Part shown: in pieces, positions 8,901 through 19,356 of the stretch | How the letters are laid out: every line of letters starts with the position of its first letter | Numbering within the stretch: position 1 is the first letter of the stretch | Source: Liopterus haemorrhoidalis | Lineage: Eukaryota > Arthropoda > Insecta > Coleoptera > Dytiscidae | Direction of reading: 5' to 3' | Length of the DNA: 64,000 bases | NCBI GenBank assembly: GCA_963971575.1 | Contig: OZ020616.1 | Span: 2,996,924-3,060,923, forward strand | Notes under the pieces: model-generated | The model's database searches: none | The model's input: only the letters and a program-made list of their open reading frames with translations | What the model was told of the DNA's origin: nothing | Program-made: the position numbers and the translations under genes

Positions 8901-11194
8901 GCAAATATCAAAATTTTAGACGGTAATTCAAAAGTGTCCATATATTTGTGATCCAAGGCTAAAACGGTATATAAGTAAACCAATATTTTAAAAAATAAAT
9001 AAAAAAAATTTCCTAAAATTTTGATCACAAATTTTTTGACTCAGATTTTAGCCAAAATATAGTTTTAAGATAATTTTGATGTGAGGATTATGAAAAACAT
9101 ATTAAAAAAATTCCTGCTTTTCTAGTTTTTGAGTTAGAGCTGTTTTGGTTCAGTTTTTTTCCTATAATTCCAAAAATTTTGCCCAAACTTCAAAATGGAT
9201 CAAATTTTATTGATCTATGACCAAAAATACATATTTGTGCCAATTTTCAATAAATTCGGAGACAAAAATTTTTTGCTTAAAAATCACGATTTTTTTAAGG
9301 TCTACCCCTTATGATTTTTTCGATTTTTGGCCATTTTCAAGGGTTTTGGATTACTGACCATACCAAACTTAATAATTGGTTTATTAAAGCCCAAATTTTT
9401 TTTTAGACTAAACAATGTAGGAGAATGTTAAAATTTCGAACCGAAGATTTCTATCCATAACCATTTTTTAGACAGGATTTATCAAAAATTACAAAACAAA
9501 ATTTAAAAATGAAAAATTTTCAAAAAATTTATTTATTTCAAAATTTGGTTACAAGTCAATTTGGACCTCAAGATTTCAAAAATTTCAACCGCATGTCTTA
9601 ATCGCATTTAGTTTTCGAGATACGTCCATGCGAAGATGAAAATTTCTATAAATCACGCCTTATTAAAATTTGTCATAATTTTAAACTACACAAAACGAAT
9701 AAGGCCCCAAATTTTTTCTAGGCTAAATAAACTATGAGGAATTCAAAAATTCTAACCTCAGGTCATTTTCTTTAACCGTTTTTGAATTGTGATTTTTTTT
9801 TTTATTAACAATTTTAACAATTAATGTAAATTATGTCACTAAAAATTTTTTTCGTTATATCAAAACGTGTTAAACGGTAAAAGCCTCAAATTTAATCTAG
9901 CCTAAGTAAACTACGGAGAATCCAAAAATTTAAACCACGAGTCGCTATCTTAAATTATTTTCGAATTGTGCTTCTTTATTTCACAATTTTTAAAACTACA
10001 TATGATTAAGTAGAATTACAAGTAATGCAATTGTAATGACAAAACTTCTTATATGTATCAAAAGCATATTGTGTTAGTTTTGTTATCAAACATTAGATGG
10101 AGGAACTGTTTTCAATATTTTCTTTTTGTGTTACACATAATCAAACCTCTGTATATCGCCAATAAAATATTTTTAAAAAAATTACCTTAATTTCTGATCC
10201 TACATCACTAGTACTCGTTGATTGGTCTGGACTTATTAATTTAATTAGTTCAGAGTCTTGAACTTGATGTACAGTACTTTGTCCTTCCCTTAACGGTAAA
10301 GTTAATTTTTCAAATATACTAGTTGATAAATCCGATCTAGGTTTGACTGATTCCGTTTTAGGTGTCGTTTCTTTTTCATTTCCTAAAATAATCACAATTA
10401 TTATGCAATTAGCATTCATTTATTTTAGATAATAGAAGTTTAGCATTCATATGTTTCTTAAGTTTGTTTTCTTTTTTTGTTTTATTCCATTCCACTATTA
10501 TAACCTTCGAAACAAAATGCTAAACTTATAAAAATGTATGTAAATGATAGTTTAATAACGCAAGTACCTGCTAAATTTGTTTTAATATGAGGAGGTAGAT
10601 TTTCACTTTTCATAGTTGAAGTTAGAGTAGCTTGATCAGTTTTCGATAATAAACCCGTACCCAGACATAAAGATTTAATAGCATTGAGGAGACGGTTTGC
10701 TTGCGCTGTATTAGGAACTGGCTCAGCAGTTAATGACTGTAAAGCATTTATAAGATACTTTAATAACACCCGGCAGGCGTTACAAACAACATCCATGTGA
10801 TTAACTGATACTGAAAATAACAAATAATGTATAAAAATATATGACCCAACCCAGCTGACAAATTACTTACGTGAATTAACATTTGTACTGATGTAATCAG
10901 CCGCTAATATTGCGAAAGAATTGTAGAATACTTTAAAATTATCTTTGTGGTGTAAAATTTCAGACTCACTGTAAATTAAAAAATTAAATAAGTAATGCGT
11001 CACGAAATACTACAGTGTCATGAAGTTGCAATGTCGGTAAAAAGTATAATACGAAATATGGTTTTATAATTGTACCTTTTATTGATTGCTGAACACAATT
11101 CTAACATGTCATGTTTATTGATAGACCCATAACTAGCTGACAAAATAGGTTTTATAATTGAAGCCCATTCCACACCACCGCTATTCGCAGCCAT
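2973..11194 (-). CDS. poe: UBR4 / purity of essence: first six coding exons (gene continues off the left edge)
   Basis: UBR4 is a very large N-recognin-type E3 ubiquitin ligase and calmodulin-binding scaffold, with roles in protein turnover, autophagy and neuronal function. Six minus-strand exons give an ordered N-terminal match to the vertebrate protein. Landmarks are KPILSASYGS, ESEILHH, ACRVLLKYL, CLNLTSIKR, SLPILEPLN, SNKEDDYD and RAGGHVYQN. All donors are GT and all acceptors AG, and phases join without a shift: exons 11076-11194, 10871-10968, 10568-10810, 10186-10382, 6484-6665 and about 2975-3491. The UBR box, beta-propeller and C-terminal catalytic module would be left of the window. 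Introns of about 3.5 kb and 3 kb hold MITEs and a minisatellite element. The start at 11194 (MAANSGG) has a good context (G at -3, G at +4) and matches the family start; in-frame ATGs at 11206 and 11242 are alternatives. Confidence 0.93.
2975..3491 (-). CDS. poe: UBR4 coding exon 6
   Basis: About 517 bp. Acceptor GTTTCAG|TTTG completes a serine. It encodes MVADISVAFSAVSLPILEP, then SNKEDDYDTLAVTLVEK and RAGGHVYQNLVLAGAWVLL. All align well with vertebrate UBR4 (SLPVLEPLN, SSKEDDYE, RAGGEHYQNFQLLGAW). The 3' end is ambiguous: a donor after ...ATGAAG at 2975 (GTGTAAG), or two bases later at 2973 (GTAAGT, the better consensus). A Harbinger MITE begins 43 bp upstream of the acceptor. Confidence 0.94.
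3532..3760. mobile_element. PIF/Harbinger-type MITE with perfect 74-bp inverted arms
   Basis: Identical inverted arms at 3535-3608 and 3684-3757 begin GGCCCGGTCTTTCC. They are flanked by TAA on each side (3532-3534, 3758-3760), the TWA target of Harbinger elements. The arms contain nested short palindromes (TATCTGACAGATA). Arm identity suggests recent insertion. It lies in the UBR4 intron before exon 6. Confidence 0.88.
4121..4598. mobile_element. Harbinger-like MITE with GC-rich interior
   Basis: Ends share GGAACAGAATGCA (4129-4141, complement 4579-4591), with TTA outside (4121-4123, 4596-4598). The interior repeats CGCCGTC/GACGGCG motifs. An open frame from 4304 begins MDDEDLCVMLF, possibly a relic of a Harbinger transposase start, but it is too short to be sure. 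Located inside a UBR4 intron. Confidence 0.6.
4599..6483. other. UBR4 intron 5, no gene seen
   Basis: AT-rich intron. Short open frames (such as 5501-5683 and 5983-6228) look random. A hAT-like left end, CAGCGGCTCTCAAACG, is at 6381 without a partner. Downstream, in intron 4 (about 6770-6890), a GCGGATGCGGAT-rich piece ending GCAGGGCTCT looks like another hAT end fragment. Confidence 0.5.
6484..6665 (-). CDS. poe: UBR4 coding exon 5
   Basis: 182 bp with acceptor CTTGCAG|AGATT and donor AACAG|GTACGT. It encodes RLCFSTNVENLQGLRASD, then LLDLCLNLTSIKR and FCLPTTYSEATAIRN. The vertebrate counterparts are NVASLQELGGSEKLL, VCLNLPYF and IMPATVADATAVRN. Phase 0 in, phase 2 out. Confidence 0.94.
7868..8641. 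mobile_element. hAT-like element filled with a minisatellite
   Basis: Ends are TAGGGTGATCATTCG (7868) and its partner ATGGTCACCCTA (to 8641). The outside sequences TGTTTAG and TGTTTAA are an imperfect 7-8-bp duplication. A sister copy at 19360-19802 has a perfect 8-bp duplication, which supports the hAT assignment. Behind the left end lies a subterminal repeat of TCCCGCATT motifs. The interior is the array at 7941-8604. No transposase. It lies in a UBR4 intron. Confidence 0.72.
7941..8604. repeat. 17-unit minisatellite, about 39 bp per unit
   Basis: Units read GGATTTGGGAGGTGAAGACC, then about 8-10 T, then GCTCTTCACTT. GTGAAGA and TCTTCAC inside each unit can pair, so each unit is a potential small hairpin. 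Units differ mainly at the GGTGAAGAC / GGTGAGGAC / GGTAAAGAC position. All open frames across it, on both strands, are translations of the repeat and should not be read as genes. Confidence 0.95.
8642..10185. other. UBR4 intron 4, AT-rich repeat-like sequence, no gene
   Basis: Long runs of AAAATTT / TTTCAAAAATT type. Pieces resemble sequence at 27960-28110 and 28850-29000 (for example ATTTTTGACCATTTTC), so this is probably degraded dispersed repeat. I see no coding region. Confidence 0.45.
10186..10382 (-). CDS. poe: UBR4 coding exon 4
   Basis: 197 bp with acceptor ATTTTAG|GAAA and donor ATTAAG|GTAATT. It encodes NEKETTPKTESVKPRSDL, then EKLTLPLREG and ending VGSEIK. This lies in the poorly conserved linker between the first helical repeats of UBR4. 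It is supported by phase (1 in, 0 out) and position rather than by strong similarity. Confidence 0.85.
10568..10810 (-). CDS. poe: UBR4 coding exon 3
   Basis: 243 bp with acceptor TTTTCAG|TATC and donor GCAG|GTACTT. It encodes VNHMDVVCNACRVLLKYL, then LLNAIKSLCLGTGLL and TSTMKSENLPPHIKT. These align with the vertebrate ACKVLIEF, LLIKGLCTG and MMKSAKLPQTVKT segments. Phase 1 in and phase 1 out. Confidence 0.93.
10871..10968 (-). CDS. poe: UBR4 coding exon 2
   Basis: A 98-bp exon with acceptor TTTACAG|TGAG and donor TTCAC|GTAAGT. It encodes ESEILHHKDNFKVFYNSF and then ADYISTNVNS, nearly identical in places to vertebrate UBR4 (ESEILHH...FYSSF). The first base completes a serine codon split across intron 1; the exon ends in phase 1. 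Confidence 0.93.
11076..11194 (-). CDS. poe: UBR4 coding exon 1
   Basis: Encodes MAANSGGVEW through SASYGSINKHDMLEL to SAINK, aligning with the first ~40 residues of vertebrate UBR4 (...RPLLSASYS...). The donor is AAAAG|GTACAA and the exon ends in phase 2. The open frame extends upstream to an ATG at 11242, but those residues have no family counterpart. Confidence 0.88.
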
Positions 11195-11242
11195 TGCGTC
11201 CACCATTAACAAAGTTTTACACTCACGCAGTAATACCACCAT

Positions 11243-12180
11243 CTCAAGATAAATACAATAAAGAACTAATACTTGATTTTTTGATGCAAAATTTAAATTT
11301 CTGGCAACAATTTCTTGTATTGTTAGACATTTTACAATAAATACTAAAAACCTGTCAGCACAGTAACCATAGAAAATAAAACATTACAAACAATTCTACC
11401 ATTTAATTCCGTTTTCAATATAAATTATTCACTTCATTTTGCACACAAGATTATATTTATAACTAAACTGAACTGGGTACTCATTAACACATATCATTAT
11501 TGACATTTAACACTTGTAATTTTGACACTGATATTTACTGCATATATGTAATTTTTCAATTGCTTACCATAGCAACAATCACCAGGTAATAAACTTGAAA
11601 CTGCTATAAACTACCGCGAAATCTAAACACTGGACAGTACTATCGATTTAATTTTTTTTATTTCCATTGTTTGCCGGGAAGTATGATAATTTATCTAACA
11701 AACGTACAGCTACATTTTTTAGGAACATTTGTGACATGTACAACTCTTAGGACTACCTAAAATATATATGCGCTTCAGTTCACACTTCAAATTCAAAATC
11801 AAATAAATTATCTTACCGTTTGTTATTTAAATTTTGTTATTTTATTTATTTATACCTGTTTTTAACCTGTTGATCGATAAATCAATATATATATTTTCCT
11901 TAAAATAAGGTAACAATATAATATTTAAACGTAATGATAGAAATATACCCACTTTGTTGTTAATAGAATAAACACTAAGCAAAAGTTTCCGTATCACGCT
12001 GTACCGTCAAAAAGATCTATTTATATGATTCATAGTTTCCAGTTTATTGATTATAATTTTTAGTTCTTATATATTGAATACAATATTCGTAATATAAAAA
12101 TAATAAATGTACAAATAAGATATTTTTATTACAATTTATCTGAGCGTGTAGTGTTTTAATCTGTATCCGTGGTTTATTAC
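11243..12180. other. Region upstream of UBR4, probable promoter/5' UTR
   Basis: Non-coding AT-rich sequence directly 5' of the UBR4 start. The transcription start should lie here or further right, but I see no decisive TATA or initiator element. Confidence 0.35.
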
Positions 12181-12185
12181 AAGTT

Positions 12186-12385
12186 AAAATTATACAAAAA
12201 TTAATTGACATAAATTTGTAATATGAGGTTTAATAAAGAAACCAGCGTCATAAAACTTTATTAATAAGAAATGATTTACATTTAAATTATCACGTTCAAA
12301 ATATTGCTCTTCTGCAGCTAACATCGCTGACAGTGTCTTTTCTGCTTCTGGAAACATATTTAATAGGCACTTTTTGGAATTGCTT
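12186..12385 (-). other. Short unidentified open frame
   Basis: A minus-strand frame with balanced composition reads CLLNMFPEAEKTLSAMLAAE followed by YFERDNLNVNHFLLIKFYDA. The composition is more protein-like than surrounding noise. I do not recognise it. It could be an exon or a transposase remnant; there is no clear splice context. Confidence 0.2.
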
Positions 12386-13163
12386 TTAGATCAGTTTCCG
12401 ATTATTTTTATCTTATCAGCTGTATGAAAACAGCGTCTTTTCAAAGAACTCTTCAGTTTTAGGAATAAAAAAGGCACACAGAGTTGTCAGTTGAATATGT
12501 AGACAGGGAACGAGAATGATTTTATTCAGGGCTTTAAATTACCGGAGCAAACCGGAAGGGTGTGCCGGTTCGTGAAATGATTGAACATATTAAATGTATT
12601 GTTTAATCGCATAATAATTTTGGCGTTTCGGTTCATGAAATTTTCCATTTCTAGTCCTGTTCTTGAAATATTTTACTTATTAAATGACAATAATAGTTTA
12701 AAATAAGAAATCAAATCTTTTTGTATAATACTACTGTGGCAAATGCCACCTAAAAAACAAAATATCTCGCTTATTATTTCAACAACAGCAAAAATTAGTA
12801 TGAATTTTTCAACTTTCCAGGATTTCGCAAGTATTGCATTAAGTCAAAGGACAAAAGTTTTCTGGCAAAACAGCGTAAGTAAATTAAAAAGATTTTAAAA
12901 ATTAATTTACACATTTACCCCAAAATTTAGCTTTCACAAAATCTAAAGAAATATTTATTTAGGGAAAATGGGGTATCTTTTTTCATATCAGTATTTTTCC
13001 TATATGCAAGTTAAAAAACTATACATGTATGCCAAATTTCATCCAGTTTTAGTCAAAAATTTTACGGTACACATATGCAGACAGACAAAAGGAAGTGGCG
13101 GATATAGACTTTGAGTAAAATTTTACATAAATTCAATAAAATTTTGAGTATAATACGCACTTA

Positions 13164-13290
13164 CAGTCTATTCCAAACGATTAGACGGAACTAACCGGAA
13201 TTTTCATTTTTGTAAATTGTCATTTGCTATTTTTTATATATTGAAGTTGGCTTTTCCAGAACAAATTGTAGTGTTTTTGGTTGTCATTCA
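13164..13290 (+). mobile_element. MITE-1 left-end fragment
   Basis: TA then CAGTCTATTCCAAACGATTA and GGAACTA at 13164-13193. The interior (TATATATTGAAGTTGG, 13237-) matches the diverged copy at 44831. No right end follows. Confidence 0.65.
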
Positions 13291-13293
13291 AGA

Positions 13294-13800
13294 CAGGACA
13301 AAGATAGGCATCTTAGCTTTTTCTTTTCTTAAGAAAAAATGGAGGGAAAGTTAATATTAAGTCCAGATTGGGGAAAGATTTGGTTATGGACAGGAGGAAG
13401 ACATGGGAATATATTTTGAGTTAAAAAGTAACTGATACTGATGCGAGTTTGTTCATTACATTTGTCGCAGAAAAACTAAACTGCAGTAATATGCTTGCAC
13501 CTGCAAGTTGCATATTTAACTTTTAGTTGCTCCTGTCCAACTAAAACTAATTATATTTCATGAGGCAATGAACATAATGCACTTGTTTGCAAACAGAATC
13601 TATATATTGTAAATTAAGATAACCGACACTCAGATGTACCACATAAAATTACGTGCCCGGCATTTAACGCCTGCTCAACTACAAATTACTTCAATAAATC
13701 TGCTGAAATTAAACTTTGAATACTGTAATTTGATGCCCACCTTCTGTTATACACCTCAATACATGTGTAGCGATTCAAAATTAAAAAATTTCGCAAATAT
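13294..13800. other. No gene seen
   Basis: AT-rich intergenic sequence with only short random frames. Confidence 0.4.
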
Positions 13801-13812
13801 TTACTCGCATTT

Positions 13813-13940
13813 TCATAAAATAAAAATGTACTGTGCTTAAATTAATCTGTTCGCTATTAGCATATTGACAGATGAGTACTAGAGACGACAGCCATATTGC
13901 CTTGAAGCACAGCGCCGCCATCGGTAATGTCACTTCTCAA
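13813..13940. mobile_element. Partial copy of the TTGAGAA MITE family
   Basis: Matches the right part of the elements at 26933-27188 and 36863-37118, from TTTTCATAAAATAAAAATG to the end CACTTCTCAA. The left part is missing. The next MITE begins within a few bases. Confidence 0.65.
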
Positions 13941-13943
13941 TAG

Positions 13944-14213
13944 TATTCGCGACTGCAAATAACAGTGAGACATCTCGTGGTGACTGGCTAAATTAAACAG
14001 AAGCGTATATTTGGATAATATTTGTAGCGTGTTGTGCTGCAGTTTATGTGAATTAAGAAGTATTTTAAAATATAGTGACATTAATACAGTGTTTTTTTGC
14101 CGTAATATTGTTTGAACAGATAAATATTAAGAAAAAACTTCTGACATATACGCTTCTCGTCTGCCATCAGCTGTTGTACGCAGCGCCGCCAACGTTAGTT
14201 TCAGTCGCGAATA
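13944..14213. mobile_element. TTCGCGACTG MITE, copy 1
   Basis: A 266-bp element with terminal inverted repeat TTCGCGACTG...CAGTCGCGAA, flanked by TA (13944-13945, 14212-14213). A same-length, highly similar copy lies at 36436-36701. Tc1/mariner-type MITE, no coding capacity. Confidence 0.82.
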
Positions 14214-15720
14214 ATAGGACAATAACATAAACAAAATTTAATACTGTACATTTAAAAGTTAACTTTCCTGGCTTGATTTTACAAACTACAATATATTGGG
14301 GCCTGTCCGGGCGGCCAGGGCCGGGTTACTAAAACTACGGGGCCCGTAAGCTTTACTTATTTTTGCAATGTAGTAGCTGCGCCCCTGAATGAGACGCCGA
14401 CCCGACACCCGATTTATCGAGTTCAACGCCGGTTACATTTACCGTGCCGGCGACCGAATCGGGCTAAGTGTAAAAATATATATTTCACTACATTGTATCT
14501 GGCTTCGATGCCGGTACAGGTACTAATTTTGCCGGTGCGTATGAAATCACTCTAAGGGTTTTTTGGTTATTCCTTCGAAATCCTAAACGCATGAAGTACA
14601 ACGTATGAAGGACGCTCGACTATTAATAAATAATAACAAACTGTAATAACCTAGCAAGAGAATACAACCACAAAAAATTATCACTAGATAATATCTTGAA
14701 GATATAATATAGGAAATCCCATGTTTTACTTTATCAACAAATTTACTTTGATACTAAATGGCTATTTCTAATAATGTTTGATGAAGTTTCTTTTCAAAGA
14801 CAGTACATTTTTATTTATAAAAATGTAATTAATTTAGTAATAAATTTATAAATTTTGGTATATAAATAATAAATTTTAGTATACAAGTTCTTAAAGCATA
14901 TCATATTCTATTTATATCGAATAATTTTTGGCAAGAAAAAGAAAAACAAGAGTTTTTGGTACTGAAAAAATTCAAAATAGTGAATGAAAGCGCTACGATA
15001 CGCGTACTAGAAAATGTTGTATTTCATCCGTCGGTATAGTAGAGATGAATAAATGTGTTCTAGTTACAAACGGCGGTCAACTAGACTAGAGAGTCACCAA
15101 GCGTAAATGAACATGTTCAATACAAGAGATAGACGGTTTTGCACTTGCGCTATACTTCTTTTTGAAATATCAATACTAAATAGTCTACTGTATATCGTTT
15201 TTGTATACAGTTTCATATCTACCGGTTAGATGTCGTATAGTTAATAGATAAAATTTCCATGAGAGTTACGTCATTTAAAAGTAAACCTTTCTCTATTAGT
15301 TTATTTGATACAGTGCTGGTTTATGTAGTGATATGTTAATTATTAAATACATAATACACGCCTCTTGCTCTCTGGTTAGTGCAAAGTGTACAGCTACTAT
15401 AAAATAAAAGGTTCCTTTAAAATTTAAATTACTGCGATATCAAACTTTAATATAGTTAATAAATATCTTATCTATATAGTTTTGTTTATTAAATGATTAA
15501 ATTACAGTGTATTTGATACGTATATTATGTTGTGTTAACTTTCTTGGAATTGATATAAATGATTAAAACAGTGCGCAAAGTATTGTTGTTTTCATATTGT
15601 TGAATAAAATGATTGTTGGGATGTGTTCGTTTTTTCATTATCTATTTAGAAAATATCAGTGATTATCAGCGTTTGATAATATTTTGAATTGTGAAGTAAT
15701 TGTGAGTATTGAACGTTATA
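14214..15720. other. Upstream region of the plus-strand gene; repeat scraps
   Basis: 14290-14530 is a GC-richer piece of unknown origin. 14550-14590 (AAGGGTTTTTTGGTTATTCC) is the 5'-end signature of a HINE element, minus orientation. The rest up to 15720 is AT-rich and probably holds the promoter and 5' UTR of the gene starting at 15721; no promoter motif is decisive. Confidence 0.4.
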
Positions 15721-18090
15721 ATGGCTTCGAATCAAAATGATAATATACCCCAGTGGAAGAAAGATTTGATATTACGAAAGCGGTCACAAAACAAGTGTTC
15801 AACGACAGCAAATAAGCAAAATTGCGAGCAGCTGTTATGCCCCACTGTCTCGCCGACAGCCGCTTGCTCGGATGCCGGTTCGAGTATGATCGTGCCCGAA
15901 TATGTTACCGCAATACAAGCTAGTCAGACAAGATCTACACATCCAGTTAGTTTTGAACAAGATGGGGATATACACGTCAGCGAAAAGTGTGATAAAAATT
16001 CGTTTGTGAATAAAACTCATGTTAATTTAACTAAAAAAACAATGGTACAGGATAGTGTATTAATAGTGCATAAACCAAATCAAACAACAACCATGGTTGC
16101 GGAAAATGTAAATGGTGATCACTTAAAAAGTGATACAGATTCAGATTCATCGGAGGAATTACAATACGGTCCTGGTATTGTAAGTATATTAAAATCTAAA
16201 TATTTAAGTTTAACACTTCGTGAGAAAAAAGTTACAAAACCAAGACAAACAATTTTGAATATGCGTAGAGCAACATCTTTAGAAAATATGTTGGATGCAG
16301 ATAGTGATGAACATACCGAAACTAACCTCGAAAAGAATGCAAAGCCGGTTACAACGCAATCTCGCAGGTTTGCACCACGAGTTGAAAATATGCAGAACGG
16401 AAATACAAGAAATTCAGGTACAAGATACCGAAGCACAACCCGTACTAATGATTCAATGAAACGTGCTAGGTCCGTCGAGACCCTACATATGACTGAAACA
16501 GTCAACAATGGAGAGTTGGTTAATGAGGATGTTGTTATCATCGAGAATGAAGGAAATGCCAACCACAGGAAACGTCAAGATAACAAAACAGTGCAAACTG
16601 AACCTAAATCCTTCACTTGTAATGGTGGTCAGATCATAAACAGACCCAAACGTGTAATGCCTATTCTGGATGAGATGGAACGTCCACCTGCAGATTACGT
16701 CAAGCACACGATGATGTTGTTCGAAGGTCCACCAGTACGAAGAACCAAAGGACCAAGGCCAACTGGAGAAGTTGCTGCCAAAGTTGCAAATTACAAAAAC
16801 ATCATTGAAAAAGAAAAAAATAACAAAAAGAACAAACCACAAATTACACCAAAGCCGGTCGGACATAATAAAACAAGAAAAGTGTTCTCTGGAAGGCCAG
16901 TTTCACCTAAAAAAATAATCGACTGCAACGTTGATAATTCAGAAAGTTTTGAAAAAGTGACAAGTCCTACAGAAAAAAGACCAATAAGCCCGATAAGTCC
17001 AAGTGAAAAAGTGCGACCATTAAGTCCATTGGATAAACTTCGACCTATGAGTCCAGGTGATAAAATTAAACCACTACCACCAACTTTATCAGAAAAACCA
17101 GTTGTATTGAATCCCGAAAAGCCATTATTAGTATCAATAACCCCTGATGTCACCACAAATCCAAGCCAGATTCCTGACGTATCAAGAATCAACGAGGTAT
17201 GCGAACATACAGGACCCGATTCAGATCCAGTTCGTACAAGAATATTATCAGATACACCTGATTTAATCCTACATTCTAGTCCAACACCGAACCTACCCTC
17301 ACCAACTTCAGTTAAAAAACTCACAGAAAATTTCATCACAACAGAAAAGAAATATTCGGAAAACACGAGAATTGTAAGTCAAAATAAAGTGAATTCTGGA
17401 TTAATCCGTACTCCTTCACCATCTCCAGTGGATGATACAATTGATGGTGTATCAAGTAAACAAATTAATAAACAAGCAGTTGAAAATATAAGCAAAGCAT
17501 GTCATAGCATCACATTTAATATAACAGACAACACACCAAAAACTCATTTACCCCGTCTTAGTACCGTACCAGTTGGTATAAATCGCTTAGTGCCAGATAC
17601 ACCATCTAGTAAAACCCCAAAACCAGCACCTAAACCAATAGAAGAAGCAAAGAAAAAGTGTGAAGCAATAAATGAATTAGTTTCATCGCCTAAAATTTCT
17701 CATGGTAAAGAAACACGACCTCCTGCACCAATAAATTCTAAACCTAAAAAAGAAGTGATAAAAAATAATGTGGATATTATTCCAAAAACAGTTAATCGGC
17801 CACCTACACCGGTTCAAAATAAAAATTTGACAAATAGAGAAATAACTAAAAACTTTATAAATACAGCGAAAACTTTTGAACAACCTGTTAGTAAGGTTGT
17901 AGTATCAGTGCGTAGTGTCGAAGATGTGGTAGTGAATAGTGCCCCTAGTTTCTTAGGGAAACCTAATAAGGGACGCAATCAGGAACAGACTTCGTTGTTG
18001 TTTAATTTCCAGGACAGGGAGACAGTGCCGGATTATATTGCACATGATAATAATGTTACTATCAGAAGAGGAAAACGAGAAAAACCTAAG
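15721..18090 (+). CDS. Ser/Pro-rich disordered protein, 5' coding exon (phostensin/taperin-like N-terminus?)
   Basis: A 790-codon uninterrupted exon. The first ATG at 15721 has A at -3 and G at +4. It ends CCTAAG|GTAATT in phase 0; the frame past 18090 is intron read-through. Visible features: IPQWKKDLILRKR at residues 9-21; two similar basic-Ser motifs, RRATSLENM (about 182) and RARSVETL (about 246); a VMPILDEMERPPADYVKH block (about 317); a Ser-Pro-Lys repeat region (SPSEKVRPLSP, SPLDKLRPMSP, SPGDKIKP) around 420-450; and a conserved-looking tail LFNFQDRETVPDYIAHD near 760. No globular domain or membrane segment. The N-terminal motif resembles the start of phostensin/taperin, actin- and PP1-associated proteins, but this is from memory and tentative. 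The rest of the gene is downstream. Confidence 0.85.
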
Positions 18091-18349
18091 GTAATTATTT
18101 TTATTATTTTATTATAATTAATAGTTATTTTTCTACGACCATTAGTAAACAGGTCATTTCAGTGAGGTAATGGAGTTCTTTAGTACACTAGTGTGTAAAA
18201 TTTAAAAAAATTGATGTAAAATGTAATTTTCACAAATTTTAGGATTTCGGTAGGTATCTTAGTAGTAACGTGAAGGCGGCCAATAGGCTCGCTTGCTGAA
18301 TGTCTGGATAGGGTCACCCAGAGGGGTGCAATCAAATCAAAATTTCCGG
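18091..18349 (+). other. Start of intron after the 15721-18090 exon
   Basis: Begins with donor GTAATT. It contains a decayed HINE 3' end (AGGATTTCGGTAGGTAT, 18240-18257, then GTGAAGGCGG). Confidence 0.5.
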
Positions 18350-18380
18350 TTAGTTTGTTCTTACAAAAGTGAACAGCATA

Positions 18381-18949
18381 TAATGGGTGTTTTTTTTAGA
18401 GGTATAGAACTTTAAATTGCAATAAAACAACGATGGATTATTCGATTGACATGAATTTTTTTTTATTCGAAAGATAATCTTGTGGCATTACATTTTAAAT
18501 ATGATTTCTGGCATATGACCGCCACGGCTGGCTCGGATGTAGTCCAATCTGGACGTCCAATTTTCGATGACTTTTTCCAACATTTCTGGCCGTATATCGG
18601 CCATAACACGGCGAATGTTGTCTTCCAAATGGTCAAGCGTTTGTGGCTTATCCGCATAGACCAATGACTTTACATAGCCCCACAGAAAGTAGTCCAGCGG
18701 TGTTAAATCACAAGATCTTGGAGGCCAATTCACAGGTCCAAAACGTGAAATTAGGCGGTCACCAAACGTGTCTTTCAATAAATCGATTGTGGCACGAGCT
18801 GTGTGACATGTTGCGCCGTCTTGTTGGTATGATTTAATGTAATGCCACAAGATTATCTTTCGAATAAAAAAAAATTCATGTCAATCGAATAATCCATCGT
18901 TGTTTTATTGCAATTTAAAGTTCTATACCTCTAAAAAAAACACCCGTTA
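18381..18949 (-). mobile_element. Mariner (DD41D, rosa-like), deleted, with ~110-bp terminal inverted repeats
   Basis: Inverted arms at about 18383-18490 and 18838-18947 begin RTGGGTGTTTTTTTTAGAGG (right arm ACGGGTG...). TA lies on each side (18381-18382, 18948-18949). Between them is the transposase C-terminus. The right TA is also the left TA of the MITE-1 copy at 18950. Confidence 0.85.
18488..18850 (-). pseudogene. Mariner transposase C-terminal fragment
   Basis: The frame reads YQQDGATCHTA (second catalytic Asp), FGPVNWPPRSCDLTPLDYFL (third catalytic Asp in PLDY) and ends GGHMPEIIFKM. There are 41 residues between the two Asp, matching DD41D mariners. The N-terminal helix-turn-helix region and first Asp are deleted, so it is not functional. 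Enzymes of this type cut and paste the element at TA dinucleotides. Confidence 0.88.
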
Positions 18950-19356
18950 CAAGCTATTCCAAACGATTAGGCGGAACTAAATGGAAATTTCGTTCTTTTA
19001 GGTTATCACCAGAAGGGACCTTGCTTGGGTTATTTCATATTTCAGCTTTGGTATGTGAAAATTTAAAATTCCGACAGTGAAACCATGGGAACGAATGACA
19101 TATGTCAAAAATTGTAATACCTTTTTCTATATTTTGAAGAGAAATAAATAAATAAGTAGAAATTTTTTATTAAGAATGACAAAAAATTAAAATGCAATGA
19201 AAAGGACATTTTATAATGACAAACAATTTAATCTAGAATTTGCAATGTGAGTATGATTTACAAAGCTTAAACAAAATGACCAAAACTCCGAATTAATAGA
19301 TAAAAATTACTAGATTTCAAAATCTAGTTCCGCTTAAACGTTTGGAATTGACCATA
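18948..19356. mobile_element. MITE-1 copy 3
   Basis: 405 bp, from CAAGCTATTCCAAACG (18950) to the complement ending at 19354, with TA at 18948-18949 and 19355-19356. Its left TA is shared with the mariner and its right tip is the target site of the minisatellite hAT. Confidence 0.82.

Noticed and set aside
12527..12659. Possible hAT from CAGGGCTTTAAAT to ATTTCTAGTCCTG
   Set aside because: Ends agree only loosely and flanking 8-mers (ATTTTATT, TTCTTGAA) do not match.
15709..15720. Start of the plus-strand exon at 15709
   Set aside because: The codon there is TTG; the first ATG in frame is 15721 with a good context.
15835..17883. Several antisense frames of 60-190 codons under the plus-strand exon
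   Set aside because: Shadows of the 790-codon sense exon; no motifs and no splice logic.
18643..18837. Plus-strand frame in the mariner
   Set aside because: Antisense of the transposase fragment.
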